Below are positions 8,219-17,408 of a stretch of 64,000 nt of DNA, piece by piece. Numbering within the stretch: the stretch's first letter is position 1; each line of letters begins with the position of its first letter. Made by a program: the position numbers and the translations under genes. The DNA comes from Stutzerimonas zhaodongensis (GTDB lineage Bacteria > Pseudomonadota > Gammaproteobacteria > Pseudomonadales > Pseudomonadaceae): NCBI RefSeq assembly GCF_003696365.1, contig NZ_RFFM01000005.1, forward strand, positions 1-64,000, in the 5' to 3' direction. The notes under the pieces were generated by a model. The model saw nothing but the letters and a program-made list of their open reading frames with translations, searched no databases and was not told the DNA's origin.

Positions 8219-10087
8219 ATGGCCGATTCAGCCCAGTCCATCTCACACCAAACCCTGATCGAAGATTCATGGAGTCGCTGCGAGCGCTATGGCTTGCAAC
8301 CCCACAGTATTCCCAGCTTCGGTCAACCGGCTGAGCGAGACGTCAACGAATTGCTCGAACGCCAACGCAGTCTGGTGCAAACCACTCAGCGCGAAGTCCT
8401 GCCCTACTACGAAAACATCCTTTCAAATTCCAGCTGTTTGATTCTGCTGGCCGATAGCGCTGGGCGATTACTGGAGTCATGGGGCGATCGACGTTTTGTG
8501 GATCCATCTCAACAACGCGGTTTCAATCCCGGCGCGAGCTGGATGGAGCGCGATACCGGTACCAATGCCATCGGCACAGCACTGGCCAGCGGGCAGGCCG
8601 TGCACATTCAACGTGATGAGCATTTCCTCAAGGCGAACCGCTATCTGTCCGGCGCGGCATCTCCGATCTTCGACGCCCAGCGCCAGCTGATCGCCGTGCT
8701 CGATGTATCCAGCGACAGCTACCTGCCGCCGTCCCACACGCTCGGCATGGTCAAGATGATGACTCAGTCGGTGGAGAACCGGCTGATCCTCAATCTGTTC
8801 AATGACGATTACTTTCAGCTGACCTTCAATACCGGGCAGGACAATCTGGACAGCCAATGGGCCGGATTGCTGGTGTTCGACGAGTCAGGCCTGATCGTTT
8901 CAGCCAACCGACGTGCCGACAACCTGCTAGGCGTGACCCTGACACGCACCCGGATCGACCAGCTGTTCGACGTCCCGCTTCTACAGTTGCTCAATCAACC
9001 GGAAGAGCAGCCCATGCTCCTGCGTGCCATGGGACGGCATCGCTTCCACGGCCTGGTTCGGCGCCCGCTGAGACCGCGCGTCCAGCCACGAGACTTCCGC
9101 AAGCCTTCTCGTTCCGGGCAGCATCTGGAACTGGCGGACATCGACCAGGGCGATCCGCAGGTGAATAAAGTGGTCCGCCAAGCACAGCTGATGCTCGAGA
9201 AGGATGTTCCGGTGCTCGTGCACGGCGAGACCGGTGTCGGCAAGGAAGTCTTGGTCAAGGCCCTGCATGCCGCGAGCTCACGTGCCAGCTCGCCTCTCAT
9301 TGCGGTGAACTGTGCCGCGATTCCTGCCGAACTGATCGAATCCGAACTCTTCGGCTATGAGAAAGGTGCCTTCACCGGTGCCCACCAGAAAGGCAGCCTC
9401 GGTCTGATTCGCAAGGCCGACGGTGGGATACTCTTTCTCGATGAAATTGGCGACATGCCGTTGAGCCTGCAAGCGCGCCTATTGCGCGTGCTGCAGGACC
9501 GCAGCGTCCAGCCGCTCGGTGGCGGAGCGCCCGTCCCCGTCGACTTCCGCCTGATATGTGCGACGAACCGTTCACTAAGGGAGGAAGTCGAGAATGGTCG
9601 TTTTCGCCAAGATCTGTTCTACCGGGTCAGCGGGCTGAGCGTCGAGCTGCCGCCGCTGAGGCATCGGCGCGACAGGCAGGCGCTGATTCAACGCATCTGG
9701 GAGCAACATCGTGAACCACAGCAGTGGGCTGGGCTCACGCCGGACGTACAGCGGCTGCTTGATTCTCACCCCTGGCCGGGCAACCTCCGGCAGCTGAGCA
9801 GCGTGATCCAGGTTGCGTTGGCACTGGCCGGCGACCAGCCAGTTCGCGCAGAGCATTTACCGGACGACTTTTTCGCGGATCTTGACGTGGCGGGAGACCG
9901 TGCGTTGCCTACGAACATTTCCTCGAAGGTGGCAAAGGTCAGCCCGCCGCCCGTTGCAGTCAATCAGCCGCTGCGTTCTCAATTCGAGGCCTGTCGCGGC
10001 AACGTTTCGCATCTGGCCAGGCACTTGGGCGTGAGCCGCAACACCCTTTACAAGCGGTTGCGTGCCGAGGGGTTGTATCCGAGCTGA
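8219..10087 (+). CDS. Sigma-54-dependent transcriptional activator, AcoR type
   Basis: The 622-residue protein has an N-terminal GAF-type sensor (GASWMERDTGTNAIGTAL near residues 105-122, typical of AcoR relatives). The central AAA+ domain has GETGVGKE, the sigma-54 contact loop GAFTGA and GGILFLDEIGD. The C-terminal Fis-type helix-turn-helix is HLARHLGVSRNTLYKRL. No receiver domain is present, so it likely senses a small molecule directly. The ATG at 8219 has AGAGG upstream; an in-frame ATG at 8144 lies inside the operator repeats and is not favoured. It is divergent from the glp operon and is its probable activator. Confidence 0.9.
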   Translation: MADSAQSISHQTLIEDSWSRCERYGLQPHSIPSFGQPAERDVNELLERQRSLVQTTQREVLPYYENILSNSSCLILLADSAGRLLESWGDRRFVDPSQQRGFNPGASWMERDTGTNAIGTALASGQAVHIQRDEHFLKANRYLSGAASPIFDAQRQLIAVLDVSSDSYLPPSHTLGMVKMMTQSVENRLILNLFNDDYFQLTFNTGQDNLDSQWAGLLVFDESGLIVSANRRADNLLGVTLTRTRIDQLFDVPLLQLLNQPEEQPMLLRAMGRHRFHGLVRRPLRPRVQPRDFRKPSRSGQHLELADIDQGDPQVNKVVRQAQLMLEKDVPVLVHGETGVGKEVLVKALHAASSRASSPLIAVNCAAIPAELIESELFGYEKGAFTGAHQKGSLGLIRKADGGILFLDEIGDMPLSLQARLLRVLQDRSVQPLGGGAPVPVDFRLICATNRSLREEVENGRFRQDLFYRVSGLSVELPPLRHRRDRQALIQRIWEQHREPQQWAGLTPDVQRLLDSHPWPGNLRQLSSVIQVALALAGDQPVRAEHLPDDFFADLDVAGDRALPTNISSKVAKVSPPPVAVNQPLRSQFEACRGNVSHLARHLGVSRNTLYKRLRAEGLYPS

Positions 10088-10159
10088 TCGCCTCACCCGT
10101 CTGATCACATAGTGATGAAGCCTGTCCATTTTCTCGAATCGGTGGTTACCGGGCGCCCA

Positions 10160-10184
10160 CAAAAAAGGCCGCACAAGGCGGCCT
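10160..10184 (-). terminator. Terminator of the glnS-cysS operon
   Basis: AGGCCGC (10166-10172) pairs with GCGGCCT (10178-10184). On the minus strand the stem is followed by TTTTTTG. It lies 19 bp past the cysS stop. Confidence 0.85.
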
Positions 10185-10202
10185 CTTGAAGAGCCAGATC
10201 AG

Positions 10203-11588
10203 CTATTCGGCGAGTCGCCAGGTCGTTCCACCCTTACTGTCTTCCAACACCACGCCCATGGCTGTGAGCTGATCACGAATCCGGTCGGATTCGCCCCAGT
10301 TCTTGTCAGCACGAGCTTGCAAGCGCGCGGCGATCAGGGCTTCGACTTCGGCTGCGTCCACCGTCCCAGCAGCACCGGATTGCAGAAACGCGTCAGGATC
10401 GATCTGCAGCACACCAAGCACACCGGCCAACTCTTTCAAGCGAGCTGCGAGAGCGGCAGCGGCTTGAAAGTCGGTGTCACGCAGACGATTGATCTCCCGA
10501 GCCATTTCAAACAGCACTGCACAAGCTTCAGGGGAATTGAAGTCATCATCCATGGCTTCACCGAAGCGAGCGACAAAGCTCTCACCGCCATTTGCAGGCA
10601 ACTCGGGAAGGCCCCTCAACGCGGTATAGAACCGCTCAAGCGCCCCCTTGGCTTCCTTCAGGCTGTCTTCGGAATAATTGATCGGGCTGCGGTAGTGGCT
10701 CGATACCAGCAAGTAGCGCACGACCTCTGGCTGGTATTTCTCCAGCACCTCACGGATGGTGAAGAAATTGCCCAGCGACTTGGACATCTTCTCGCCATCG
10801 ACGCGTACGGCGCCGGCGTGCATCCAAGCGTTGGCGTATTGCTTGCCGGTCGCGGCTTCGCTCTGCGCGATCTCGTTTTCATGATGCGGGAAGACCAGAT
10901 CCGGGCCGCCGCCATGGATATCGAAGGTCTCGCCCAGGCAGCAGGTGGACATGACCGAGCACTCGATATGCCAGCCAGGACGCCCTGCACCCCATGGAGA
11001 TTCCCAGCTCGGCTCACCCGGCTTGGCCGCCTTCCAGAGCACGAAGTCCAGCGGATCCTGCTTCGCCTCATCGACCTCGATGCGGGCGCCAATCTTGAGA
11101 TCCTCGATCTTGCGTCGAGAGAGCTTGCCGTAACCGACAAACTTCCCGACCCGGTAGTACACGTCGCCGTTGCCGGGCGCGTAGGCGAAACCCTTGTCGA
11201 TCAAGGTCTGAATCATGGCGTGCATGCCAGCGATGTGGTCGGTGGCCCGCGGCTCAAGGTCAGGACGCTGCACATTCAGACGGGCCTCGTCTTCATGCAT
11301 CGCAGCGATCATGCGATCAGTCAGCGCGTCGAAGCTTTCGCCATTTTCCTGCGCGCGGCGGATGATCTTGTCGTCGATATCGGTGATGTTGCGTACGTAG
11401 GTCAGCTCGTAGCCACGATGGCGCAGCCAGCGCGACACGACGTCGAACGCCACCATGACCCGCGCATGACCAATGTGGCAGAAGTCATAGACCGTCATGC
11501 CGCACACGTACATGCGCACCTGATTGCCAATCAGCGGCTTGAGCGGTTCCTTGGCCTTGGTCAGCGTGTTGTAGATCGCCAGCGCCAT
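10203..11588 (-). CDS. cysS: Cysteinyl-tRNA synthetase
   Basis: It charges tRNA-Cys with cysteine in the cytosol. The 461-residue class I synthetase has the zinc-ligand cysteine in [18 protein letters not shown] with the embedded HIGH motif, further zinc ligands in the CSVMS and HHENE region, and KMSKSLGNF near residue 268. The ATG at 11588 overlaps the glnS stop as TAATG, so translation is coupled. A GTG-like extension to 11603 would overlap glnS further and is rejected. The gene is followed by a strong terminator. Confidence 0.97.
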   Translation of the reverse strand: MALAIYNTLTKAKEPLKPLIGNQVRMYVCGMTVYDFCHIGHARVMVAFDVVSRWLRHRGYELTYVRNITDIDDKIIRRAQENGESFDALTDRMIAAMHEDEARLNVQRPDLEPRATDHIAGMHAMIQTLIDKGFAYAPGNGDVYYRVGKFVGYGKLSRRKIEDLKIGARIEVDEAKQDPLDFVLWKAAKPGEPSWESPWGAGRPGWHIECSVMSTCCLGETFDIHGGGPDLVFPHHENEIAQSEAATGKQYANAWMHAGAVRVDGEKMSKSLGNFFTIREVLEKYQPEVVRYLLVSSHYRSPINYSEDSLKEAKGALERFYTALRGLPELPANGGESFVARFGEAMDDDFNSPEACAVLFEMAREINRLRDTDFQAAAALAARLKELAGVLGVLQIDPDAFLQSGAAGTVDAAEVEALIAARLQARADKNWGESDRIRDQLTAMGVVLEDSKGGTTWRLAE

Positions 11589-13258
11589 TACTGGCCTCCC
11601 CATGAGTCGCGCAGAGTCACGGTACGGTTGAACACAGGCGCGCCCGGTTGGCTGTCCTTGAGGTCGACCGCGAAATAGCCCTCACGCTCGAACTGGAAAC
11701 GCTCTTCGGCTTCGGCCGAGGCCAGCGACGGCTCCGCGCGGCAACCTTTGAGCACGATCAGGGACTCAGGGTTGATGTTGTCCAGAAAGCTACCACCGTC
11801 CTCGTCCTTTTCCGGGTTGGCTGAGCGGAACAGGCGATCGTACAGGCGCACTTCGCACTCCACGCTCTCGGCGGCCGGCACCCAGTGGATGACGCCTTTG
11901 ACCTTGCGACCTTCAGGATTCTTGCCGAGCGTTTCCGGGTCATAGCTGCAGCGCAGCTCGACGATATTGCCCTCGGCATCCTTGATCGCCTCATCGGCGC
12001 GAATGACGTAACTGCCGCGCAAGCGCACCTCACCATTGGGCTCGAGACGCTTGAAGCCCTTGGGAGGATTTTCTTCATAGTCCCCCGCATCGATGTAGAT
12101 CTCGCGCGAGAACGGCAGCTGACGCACGCCCATGTCCTGCTTCGGATGGCGCGGCAGTTCCAGGTTTTCCACCTGGCCTTCCGGGTAGTTGGTAATGACC
12201 ACTTTGATGGGCTTGAGCACGCACATTGCGCGCGGCGCATTGGCGTCCAGGTCCTCGCGGATGGCAAATTCGAGCATGCCGATATCGACGACGCCGCCTG
12301 CGCGGTTTACACCGATCATGTCGCAGAAGGTACGAATTGAAGCCGGCGTGTAACCGCGACGGCGGTAGCCGCTGAGGGTCGACATGCGCGGGTCATCCCA
12401 GCCGCTGACGTGCTTTTCATCCACCAGCTGCTTGAGCTTGCGCTTGCTGGTGATCGTGTAGTTCAAGTTGAGACGCGCGAATTCATACTGACGCGGTCGC
12501 GCCGGAACTGGCAGGTTCTCCAAGAACCATTCATACAACGGACGATGGTCTTCGAACTCCAGGGTGCAGATCGAATGGGTGATGCCTTCGATGGCATCCG
12601 ACTGGCCATGGGTAAAGTCATAGCTCGGGTAGATGCACCATTCGTTGCCCGTCTGGTGATGATGCGCATGGCGGATCCGATAGAGAATCGGGTCGCGCAG
12701 GTTCATGTTCGGCGAGGCCATATCGATCTTGGCGCGCAACGCCTTGGCTCCATCAGGAAACTCGCCGGCCCTCATGCGTGCGAACAGGTCCAGGTTTTCT
12801 TCCACGGCACGCTCGCGGAACGGGCTGTTCTTGCCCGGCTCGGTCAGGCTGCCGCGGTATTCCCGGGCCTGATCGGGCGTCAAATCGCAAACATATGCTT
12901 TGCCCGCCTTGATCAGCTCGACAGCCCAATCGTGCAGTTGGCCAAAATAGTTCGAAGCGTAGCGCTCTTCACCCGCCCACTGGAAACCGAGCCACTGAAC
13001 GTCGCTCTTGATCGCATCAATGTATTCCTGATCCTCTTTCGCCGGATTGGTGTCATCGAAGCGAAGGTTGCACTCGCCGCCGAACTCCTTGGCCAAACCG
13101 AAGTTCAGGCAGATCGACTTGGCATGACCGATGTGCAGATAGCCGTTGGGCTCAGGCGGAAAGCGCGTGACGATCTTGGTGTGCTTACCCGAATCCAGGT
13201 CGGCCTGAACGATCGGGCGGAGAAAATTCGTGGCTGCGGTAGTCTCAGGCTTGCTCAT
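11588..13258 (-). CDS. glnS: Glutaminyl-tRNA synthetase
   Basis: It charges tRNA-Gln directly, so this organism uses the direct route for glutamine. The 556-residue length is typical. The class Ic HIGH variant is [16 protein letters not shown] at residues 35-50, and the KMSKS variant appears as [10 protein letters not shown]. The C-terminal anticodon-binding beta-barrels end in [11 protein letters not shown]. It is the first gene of the glnS-cysS operon. The promoter must lie in or beside the near-palindromic repeat that fills the space to ppiB. Confidence 0.97.
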   Translation of the reverse strand: MSKPETTAATNFLRPIVQADLDSGKHTKIVTRFPPEPNGYLHIGHAKSICLNFGLAKEFGGECNLRFDDTNPAKEDQEYIDAIKSDVQWLGFQWAGEERYASNYFGQLHDWAVELIKAGKAYVCDLTPDQAREYRGSLTEPGKNSPFRERAVEENLDLFARMRAGEFPDGAKALRAKIDMASPNMNLRDPILYRIRHAHHHQTGNEWCIYPSYDFTHGQSDAIEGITHSICTLEFEDHRPLYEWFLENLPVPARPRQYEFARLNLNYTITSKRKLKQLVDEKHVSGWDDPRMSTLSGYRRRGYTPASIRTFCDMIGVNRAGGVVDIGMLEFAIREDLDANAPRAMCVLKPIKVVITNYPEGQVENLELPRHPKQDMGVRQLPFSREIYIDAGDYEENPPKGFKRLEPNGEVRLRGSYVIRADEAIKDAEGNIVELRCSYDPETLGKNPEGRKVKGVIHWVPAAESVECEVRLYDRLFRSANPEKDEDGGSFLDNINPESLIVLKGCRAEPSLASAEAEERFQFEREGYFAVDLKDSQPGAPVFNRTVTLRDSWGGQ

Positions 13259-13291
13259 GGTGTCCTTAACGATCTGCGAGTGTGCGGCTCA

Positions 13292-13437
13292 GAGAGAGGT
13301 TTTTACAAAAGTAGCGAACGATGACCAGGCAAGGCGACACCAGTCGGAAAAAAGCGGAATGTACAGCTTGTACATGAGCATTTTGAGACTGGATTCAACG
13401 CGGCATGGCCGAGCGCAGTAATTTGTAAATCTCTCTC
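13292..13437. repeat. 146-bp near-palindromic intergenic element
   Basis: The element is bounded by inverted ends GAGAGAG-(T-rich)-ACAAA on the left (about 13292-13309) and TTTGTAAATCTCTCTC on the right (13422-13437). Its centre is the perfect repeat ATGTACA-GCT-TGTACAT (13359-13375). Between ends and centre the arms match again, for example CCAGTC at 13340-13345 against GACTGG at 13387-13392, and AAAAGC against GCATTTT. The whole unit can fold into one long imperfect hairpin. It has no coding potential and resembles a MITE or REP-class element. The rest of 13259-13601 holds only the leaders of glnS and ppiB. Confidence 0.7.
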
Positions 13438-13601
13438 AGGGTAGGCCGGCCAAATCAAAGCGCCTATCATAGCGGACCCGTCAACCCCCTGACAGAGCAA
13501 AGCGCCCTGCCGCGCCCTGCGCCGCGATCACGAGTCAAGTGCAATCACCGGTCGCGTCTGCGCGACCTATATTTCCGTCCCCCATTCAGGAAGGCTTTCC
13601 A

Positions 13602-14096
13602 ATGATCAAGCTGCATACCAATCATGGCGTCATCACCGTCAAGCTGTTCGAAGACAAAGCACCGGAGACCACCGCCAATTTCAAGGAATACGTGAAGAGT
13701 GGGCACTATGACGGCACCATCTTCCACCGCGTGATCAGCAACTTCATGATCCAGGGCGGCGGCTTCGAGAGCGGTATGAAACAGAAAGCCACGCGCGGCC
13801 AGATCAAGAACGAAGCCAACAACGGTCTATCCAACAAGATGGGCACTTTGGCAATGGCCCGCACCATGGAGCCGCATTCGGCATCCGCGCAGTTCTTCAT
13901 CAACGTCAAAGACAACGATTTCCTCGACCACACTGCCCCGACAGTACAAGGCTGGGGTTACACAGTGTTTGGCGAAGTCGTCGAGGGCATGTATGTAGTA
14001 GAGAAGATCAAGGGCGTGCCTACCACCATGAAGTCCGGCCATCAGGACGTGCCGGTAGAAGACGTTGTGATCGAGAAAGCCGAGATCGTCGAGTAA
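13602..14096 (+). CDS. ppiB: Peptidyl-prolyl cis-trans isomerase B (cyclophilin)
   Basis: The 164-residue cytosolic cyclophilin has no signal peptide. The catalytic [13 protein letters not shown] segment, the [17 protein letters not shown] segment and the terminal GEVVEGM region are all present. It speeds proline isomerisation during folding. The ATG at 13602 has AGGAAGG upstream; an open extension to 13539 lacks a ribosome site. lpxH starts five bases after the stop, so the two are co-transcribed. Confidence 0.96.
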   Translation: MIKLHTNHGVITVKLFEDKAPETTANFKEYVKSGHYDGTIFHRVISNFMIQGGGFESGMKQKATRGQIKNEANNGLSNKMGTLAMARTMEPHSASAQFFINVKDNDFLDHTAPTVQGWGYTVFGEVVEGMYVVEKIKGVPTTMKSGHQDVPVEDVVIEKAEIVE

Positions 14097-14101
14097 CGCT
14101 A

Positions 14102-14824
14102 TTGATCCTGCTGATTTCTGATCTGCATCTCGAAGAGCGACGCCCGGACATAAGCCGGGCGTTTCTTGGCTTTCTGGAAACCAGAGCCCGGCATGCCGAG
14201 GCGCTGTATATCCTCGGAGACTTCTTCGAGGTATGGGTCGGTGACGATGGCATGACCCATTTTCAGCGCGAAATTGCCCGAGCGTTGAAGGCTGTGAGTG
14301 TTGCCGGAACCCGCATCTATCTAATGCACGGTAACCGCGACTTCATGATCGGCAAGGCGTTCTGTCGCGAGGCAGGATGCACGCTGCTCGCCGACCCACA
14401 TGTCGCGCCACTGAATGGTGAACGTGTGCTGCTCATGCACGGCGATAGTCTCTGCACCCGCGATGAAGGCTACATGCGACTGAAGCGCTGGCTGCGCAAC
14501 CCTGTCAGCCTGTTCATCCTGCATAACCTATCGCTTACCAAACGGCAACAACTTGCGCAAAAGTTGCGCTCAAGCAGCAAAGAAGAAACGCGCATGAAAG
14601 CCAGCGATATCGTCGACGTAACCCCCGATGAAGTCGTGAAGGTTATGCAACGCCACAATGTCCACACTCTGATCCATGGCCATACCCACCGCCCTGCAAC
14701 GCACGTGCTGGAGGTCGATGGACAGGTTGCCCGGCGGATCGTACTGGGTGACTGGGATCGTCAAGGGTGGGCGCTGCAGGTCGACGAATCGGGGTTTCAC
14801 CAAACGCCTTTCGAATTGACGTAA
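14102..14824 (+). CDS. lpxH: UDP-2,3-diacylglucosamine diphosphatase LpxH
   Basis: This peripheral inner-membrane enzyme releases UMP from UDP-2,3-diacylglucosamine to give lipid X in lipid A synthesis. The 240 residues carry the metallophosphatase motifs ISDLHL (DxH), [24 protein letters not shown] and GHTHRP in order. The start is TTG at 14102, immediately followed by the conserved LLISDLHL, so it cannot be much later. It is the second gene after ppiB, as in other Pseudomonas. Confidence 0.95.
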   Translation: MILLISDLHLEERRPDISRAFLGFLETRARHAEALYILGDFFEVWVGDDGMTHFQREIARALKAVSVAGTRIYLMHGNRDFMIGKAFCREAGCTLLADPHVAPLNGERVLLMHGDSLCTRDEGYMRLKRWLRNPVSLFILHNLSLTKRQQLAQKLRSSSKEETRMKASDIVDVTPDEVVKVMQRHNVHTLIHGHTHRPATHVLEVDGQVARRIVLGDWDRQGWALQVDESGFHQTPFELT

Positions 14825-14828
14825 GAAT

Positions 14829-15434
14829 TCAGGCTGCGCAGGGTACGCCGCTGTGAAAACGAAACTCACTGTCGGGGCTTTCGATCAACTCACGTTCGCG
14901 CTCACGAACACGAACTATCGTCGCATCGATATCCGCTGCCTCCCCGTAGAGATAGGCAAGCTTGAGATAGTCCTGAAAATGCCTCGCCTCGGACTTGAGC
15001 AGCCCGTGATAGAACTTGCCCAATTCATCGTCCAGATGCGGAACCAGCATCGCGAAGCGTTCGCACGAACGTGCCTCGATGAATGCCCCGATCACTAACG
15101 TGTCGGTTAGCCGATAAGGCTCGTGGTTACGTACCAGCTCGCGCAGACCCGCGGCATAACGGGACGATCCGATATTACGCAGGCCTATCTCTCGCTTGCG
15201 GATGATTGACAGTACCTGTTCGAAATGCCGGAGCTCTTCCCGGGCCAGACGCGACATCTTGTTCTGTAGATCGGGCTTGTCGACATACCTGAACATCAGC
15301 TGGAAAGCGGCGCCCGCAGCCTTTTTTTCACAGTTGCCGTGATCGATGAGCATCACGTCCTGATTTTGCAGCGCCGCGGCGACCCACGCTGGAGGTGTCG
15401 TGCAGCCAAGAAATTCATTCAGTTCAGGAAGCAT
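14829..15434 (-). CDS. miaE: tRNA-(ms2io6A)-hydroxylase MiaE
   Basis: It hydroxylates ms2i6A at position 37 of tRNAs that read U-initial codons. The 201-residue helical protein has diiron ligands in the ferritin-like pattern: Glu in the CEKKAAG segment, AREELRHFEQV, FIEARSCERF and KSEARHFQDYL. It is convergent with lpxH, with four bases between the stops, so there is little room for a separate terminator. Confidence 0.92.
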   Translation of the reverse strand: MLPELNEFLGCTTPPAWVAAALQNQDVMLIDHGNCEKKAAGAAFQLMFRYVDKPDLQNKMSRLAREELRHFEQVLSIIRKREIGLRNIGSSRYAAGLRELVRNHEPYRLTDTLVIGAFIEARSCERFAMLVPHLDDELGKFYHGLLKSEARHFQDYLKLAYLYGEAADIDATIVRVRERERELIESPDSEFRFHSGVPCAA

Positions 15435-15534
15435 GAGGTCCGGACATTCGTGAAGTTGATTTGAGCAGCGATGCGCTCGAAGACGAGCGCCGGGGACGCA
15501 TTATACGAATGCTTCCTGGCGCGGCCAGCTTTGC

Positions 15535-15548
15535 TTGATATGGATCAG
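15535..15548 (+). promoter_or_regulatory. Anr (FNR-type) box of the universal stress gene
   Basis: TTGAT-ATGG-ATCAG matches the Anr consensus TTGAT-N4-ATCAA with one mismatch. A -10 element TATAGT lies at 15571-15576, predicting a start near 15583. The box centre (15541.5) is then at -41.5, the class II activation position. This predicts induction under low oxygen. Confidence 0.75.
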
Positions 15549-15608
15549 TGGCCGCTGCGAAGTCCTTGTCTATAGTCAACCCATCCGATACCGGAAACGG
15601 AGCCGATC

Positions 15609-16472
15609 ATGCAAGCCATACGCAGCATCCTCGTCGTTATCGATCCAAAGCTCTCAGAAAACCTCGCACTCAAGCGAGCACGTCTGATCTCCAGCGTCAG
15701 CCAATCAGAGCTGCACCTGCTGATCTGTGATGACAAGCAGAATCACGTTGAGTATTTGGACGGCTTGCGCTTGGAGCTTGAGAATCAAGGTCACGTGGCT
15801 ACGGCTCGGCAGGCCTGGCACGGAAACCTTCATCAGACAATCATCGCAGTGCAGCAAGCCGAGGGCTGTGGGCTGGTCATCAAGCAGCACGTCGCCGACA
15901 ACCCGCTCAAACGTGCATTGCTCACGCCGGACGACTGGAAACTGCTGCGTTATTGCCCATGCCCAGTGCTGATGGTTAAAACCGAAGCGCCCTGGACTGG
16001 CGGCAATATCCTGGCCGCGGTGGATGTGGGGAACTCCGATATCGAGCACCGCACGCTCCACTCCAGCATCGTGCGCCATGGTTATGAAATCGCCTCACTG
16101 GCCGAAGGCACGCTTCATGTCATCAGTGCACACCCTTCTGCAATGCTGTCGGCGGCCGATCCTGATTTTCAACTGAAAGAAACGATCGAGGCCCGCTACC
16201 GCAACGCCAGCCGCAAATTTCAAGATGAGTACGACATCCCTGACGGCCAGCTGCACATTGAGGAAGGTCCAGCCGACGCCTTGATTCCGCGTGTTTGCCA
16301 TCAGCTCCAAGCCGTCGTCACCGTGATCGGCACGGTAGCCCGAACCGGGTTTTCGGGGGCGTTGATGGGCAACACCGCGGAGGTGATCCTCGATGCGCTT
16401 GAAAGTGACGTATTGGTACTCAAGCCCGAAGACATAATCGATCATCTGGAGGGACTGGTCGCGCAGCGCTGA
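15609..16472 (+). CDS. Tandem universal stress protein, Anr-controlled
   Basis: The 287-residue cytosolic protein carries two UspA-like domains in tandem, as in UspE. The first begins SILVVIDPK, and the second begins NILAAVDVGN near residue 139 and ends with the nucleotide-loop-like segment GTVARTGFSGALMGNTAE. The start follows CGGAG. Universal stress proteins of this kind in Pseudomonas support survival under anaerobic energy stress, which fits the Anr box upstream. The exact paralogue cannot be named. Confidence 0.88.
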   Translation: MQAIRSILVVIDPKLSENLALKRARLISSVSQSELHLLICDDKQNHVEYLDGLRLELENQGHVATARQAWHGNLHQTIIAVQQAEGCGLVIKQHVADNPLKRALLTPDDWKLLRYCPCPVLMVKTEAPWTGGNILAAVDVGNSDIEHRTLHSSIVRHGYEIASLAEGTLHVISAHPSAMLSAADPDFQLKETIEARYRNASRKFQDEYDIPDGQLHIEEGPADALIPRVCHQLQAVVTVIGTVARTGFSGALMGNTAEVILDALESDVLVLKPEDIIDHLEGLVAQR

Positions 16473-16540
16473 AGTCTTTTTAGTGCGAAAGCCCAGTTCT
16501 CTTTCTATAGAACCAAGGAAAAACTTCGACGGCGCTGTAT

Positions 16541-17008
16541 CTAGGGCGCCGTATCGTCGAGAAACCGTGGCGCGATATAACGATGGTAGTGGGCTTCGGA
16601 CAGAAGGAAGAACTCCCGGTCGATGGCGTCACGAAGCTCGGGCAATGACCAGTCGCGGAATTCTGGCATCAGGACGACACCATAGGCTTCAAGCTGCTGA
16701 ATTACCCGCGCGCCTCTGGCGATCAGATGATAGGCCCAGCAATAGGGCGATTGCTCTGCAACGAAACGAATCTGCCTACTTTCCAGCTGACTGCGCAGCA
16801 GCGCCGGATCGAACACTTCCAGCTTTGCTGCCATCACCTGAGCAAGCAGGATCTCGAGGCGATGCCATATCGAGCGTTTGCCTTCCTCGCTGTAGCCGTT
16901 CCAGTTCACCACTTCGTGGTGAAAGCGCTTGCAGCCACGGCACACTAGATCGCCATAAACGGTCGAGCAAAGACCTACGCAGGGAGTTTTGATTCGCTGA
17001 TTGGGCAT
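16541..17008 (-). CDS. DUF1289 protein with N-terminal cysteine motif
   Basis: A 155-residue cytosolic protein. The N-terminus TPCVGLCSTVYGDLVCRGCKR has the spaced cysteines CxxxC and CxxC that define DUF1289, probably a metal site. The remaining helical part is not recognised. The function is unknown. It is convergent with the stress gene and divergent from acnB. A GGCGCCGT inverted repeat near 16530-16555 overlaps its stop and may help end transcription. Confidence 0.8.
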   Translation of the reverse strand: MPNQRIKTPCVGLCSTVYGDLVCRGCKRFHHEVVNWNGYSEEGKRSIWHRLEILLAQVMAAKLEVFDPALLRSQLESRQIRFVAEQSPYCWAYHLIARGARVIQQLEAYGVVLMPEFRDWSLPELRDAIDREFFLLSEAHYHRYIAPRFLDDTAP

Positions 17009-17183
17009 GGCAAGCGATGGATCGAAGGACAGCGGCGCATCTTAGACTTTTGTCCAAGCCGGGTCACTCGACAATCACGCCAGCCTCTCCCAAAACATCC
17101 CAAAGGCCACGGAATACGGGCTGCAGCTTCGTAGCACTCCAACCCTGAACTTATGGAGCGATTAGTCCGCTCGGGGCTTTCGC

Positions 17184-17212
17184 TTAACTTTGCGGGCCCG
17201 TTCCAGTAGAAT
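17184..17212 (+). promoter_or_regulatory. Predicted acnB promoter
   Basis: TTAACT (17184-17189) and TAGAAT (17207-17212) are separated by 17 bp, followed by a GC-rich stretch. The predicted start near 17219 gives a leader of about 190 nt before the acnB GTG. Confidence 0.55.
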
Positions 17213-17244
17213 CGGCCCGCCGTTTTAGGCGACACAATCCGCAA

Positions 17245-17366
17245 GAAGCTGTTTTCAAAGCGTCACGAGCACAGTTAACCGGTCATCGACGGGTGCGCAG
17301 TTCCCTCTCTCCTGCGCATCCGTTATCCCGCCGGCGTAAAACTTTGAAAACAGCTTCCGGATGCGC
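17245..17366 (+). promoter_or_regulatory. Structured acnB leader with alternative hairpins
   Basis: GAAGCTGTTTTCAAAG (17245-17260) and CTTTGAAAACAGCTTC (17342-17357) form a perfect 16-bp closing stem. Inside it, GGGTGCGCAG (17291-17300) pairs with CTGCGCATCC (17312-17321). GCGCATCCG (17314-17322) can alternatively pair perfectly with CGGATGCGC (17358-17366), just outside the closing stem. The structures are mutually exclusive and end 42 bases before the acnB start, so a regulatory RNA element is possible. A transposed repeat is the alternative. Confidence 0.5.
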
Positions 17367-17408
17367 GTCCCGAAACACCCAAGGGACCAATGATGAGGGT
17401 ATATAACT

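Noticed and set aside
10317-11678. A 453-codon plus-strand frame opposite cysS
   Set aside because: It is a shadow of GC-rich cysS with no domain or ribosome site; the cysS motifs are complete.
13261-13500. Short frames across the glnS-ppiB spacer
   Set aside because: They run through the near-palindromic repeat and lack ribosome sites or resemblance to proteins.
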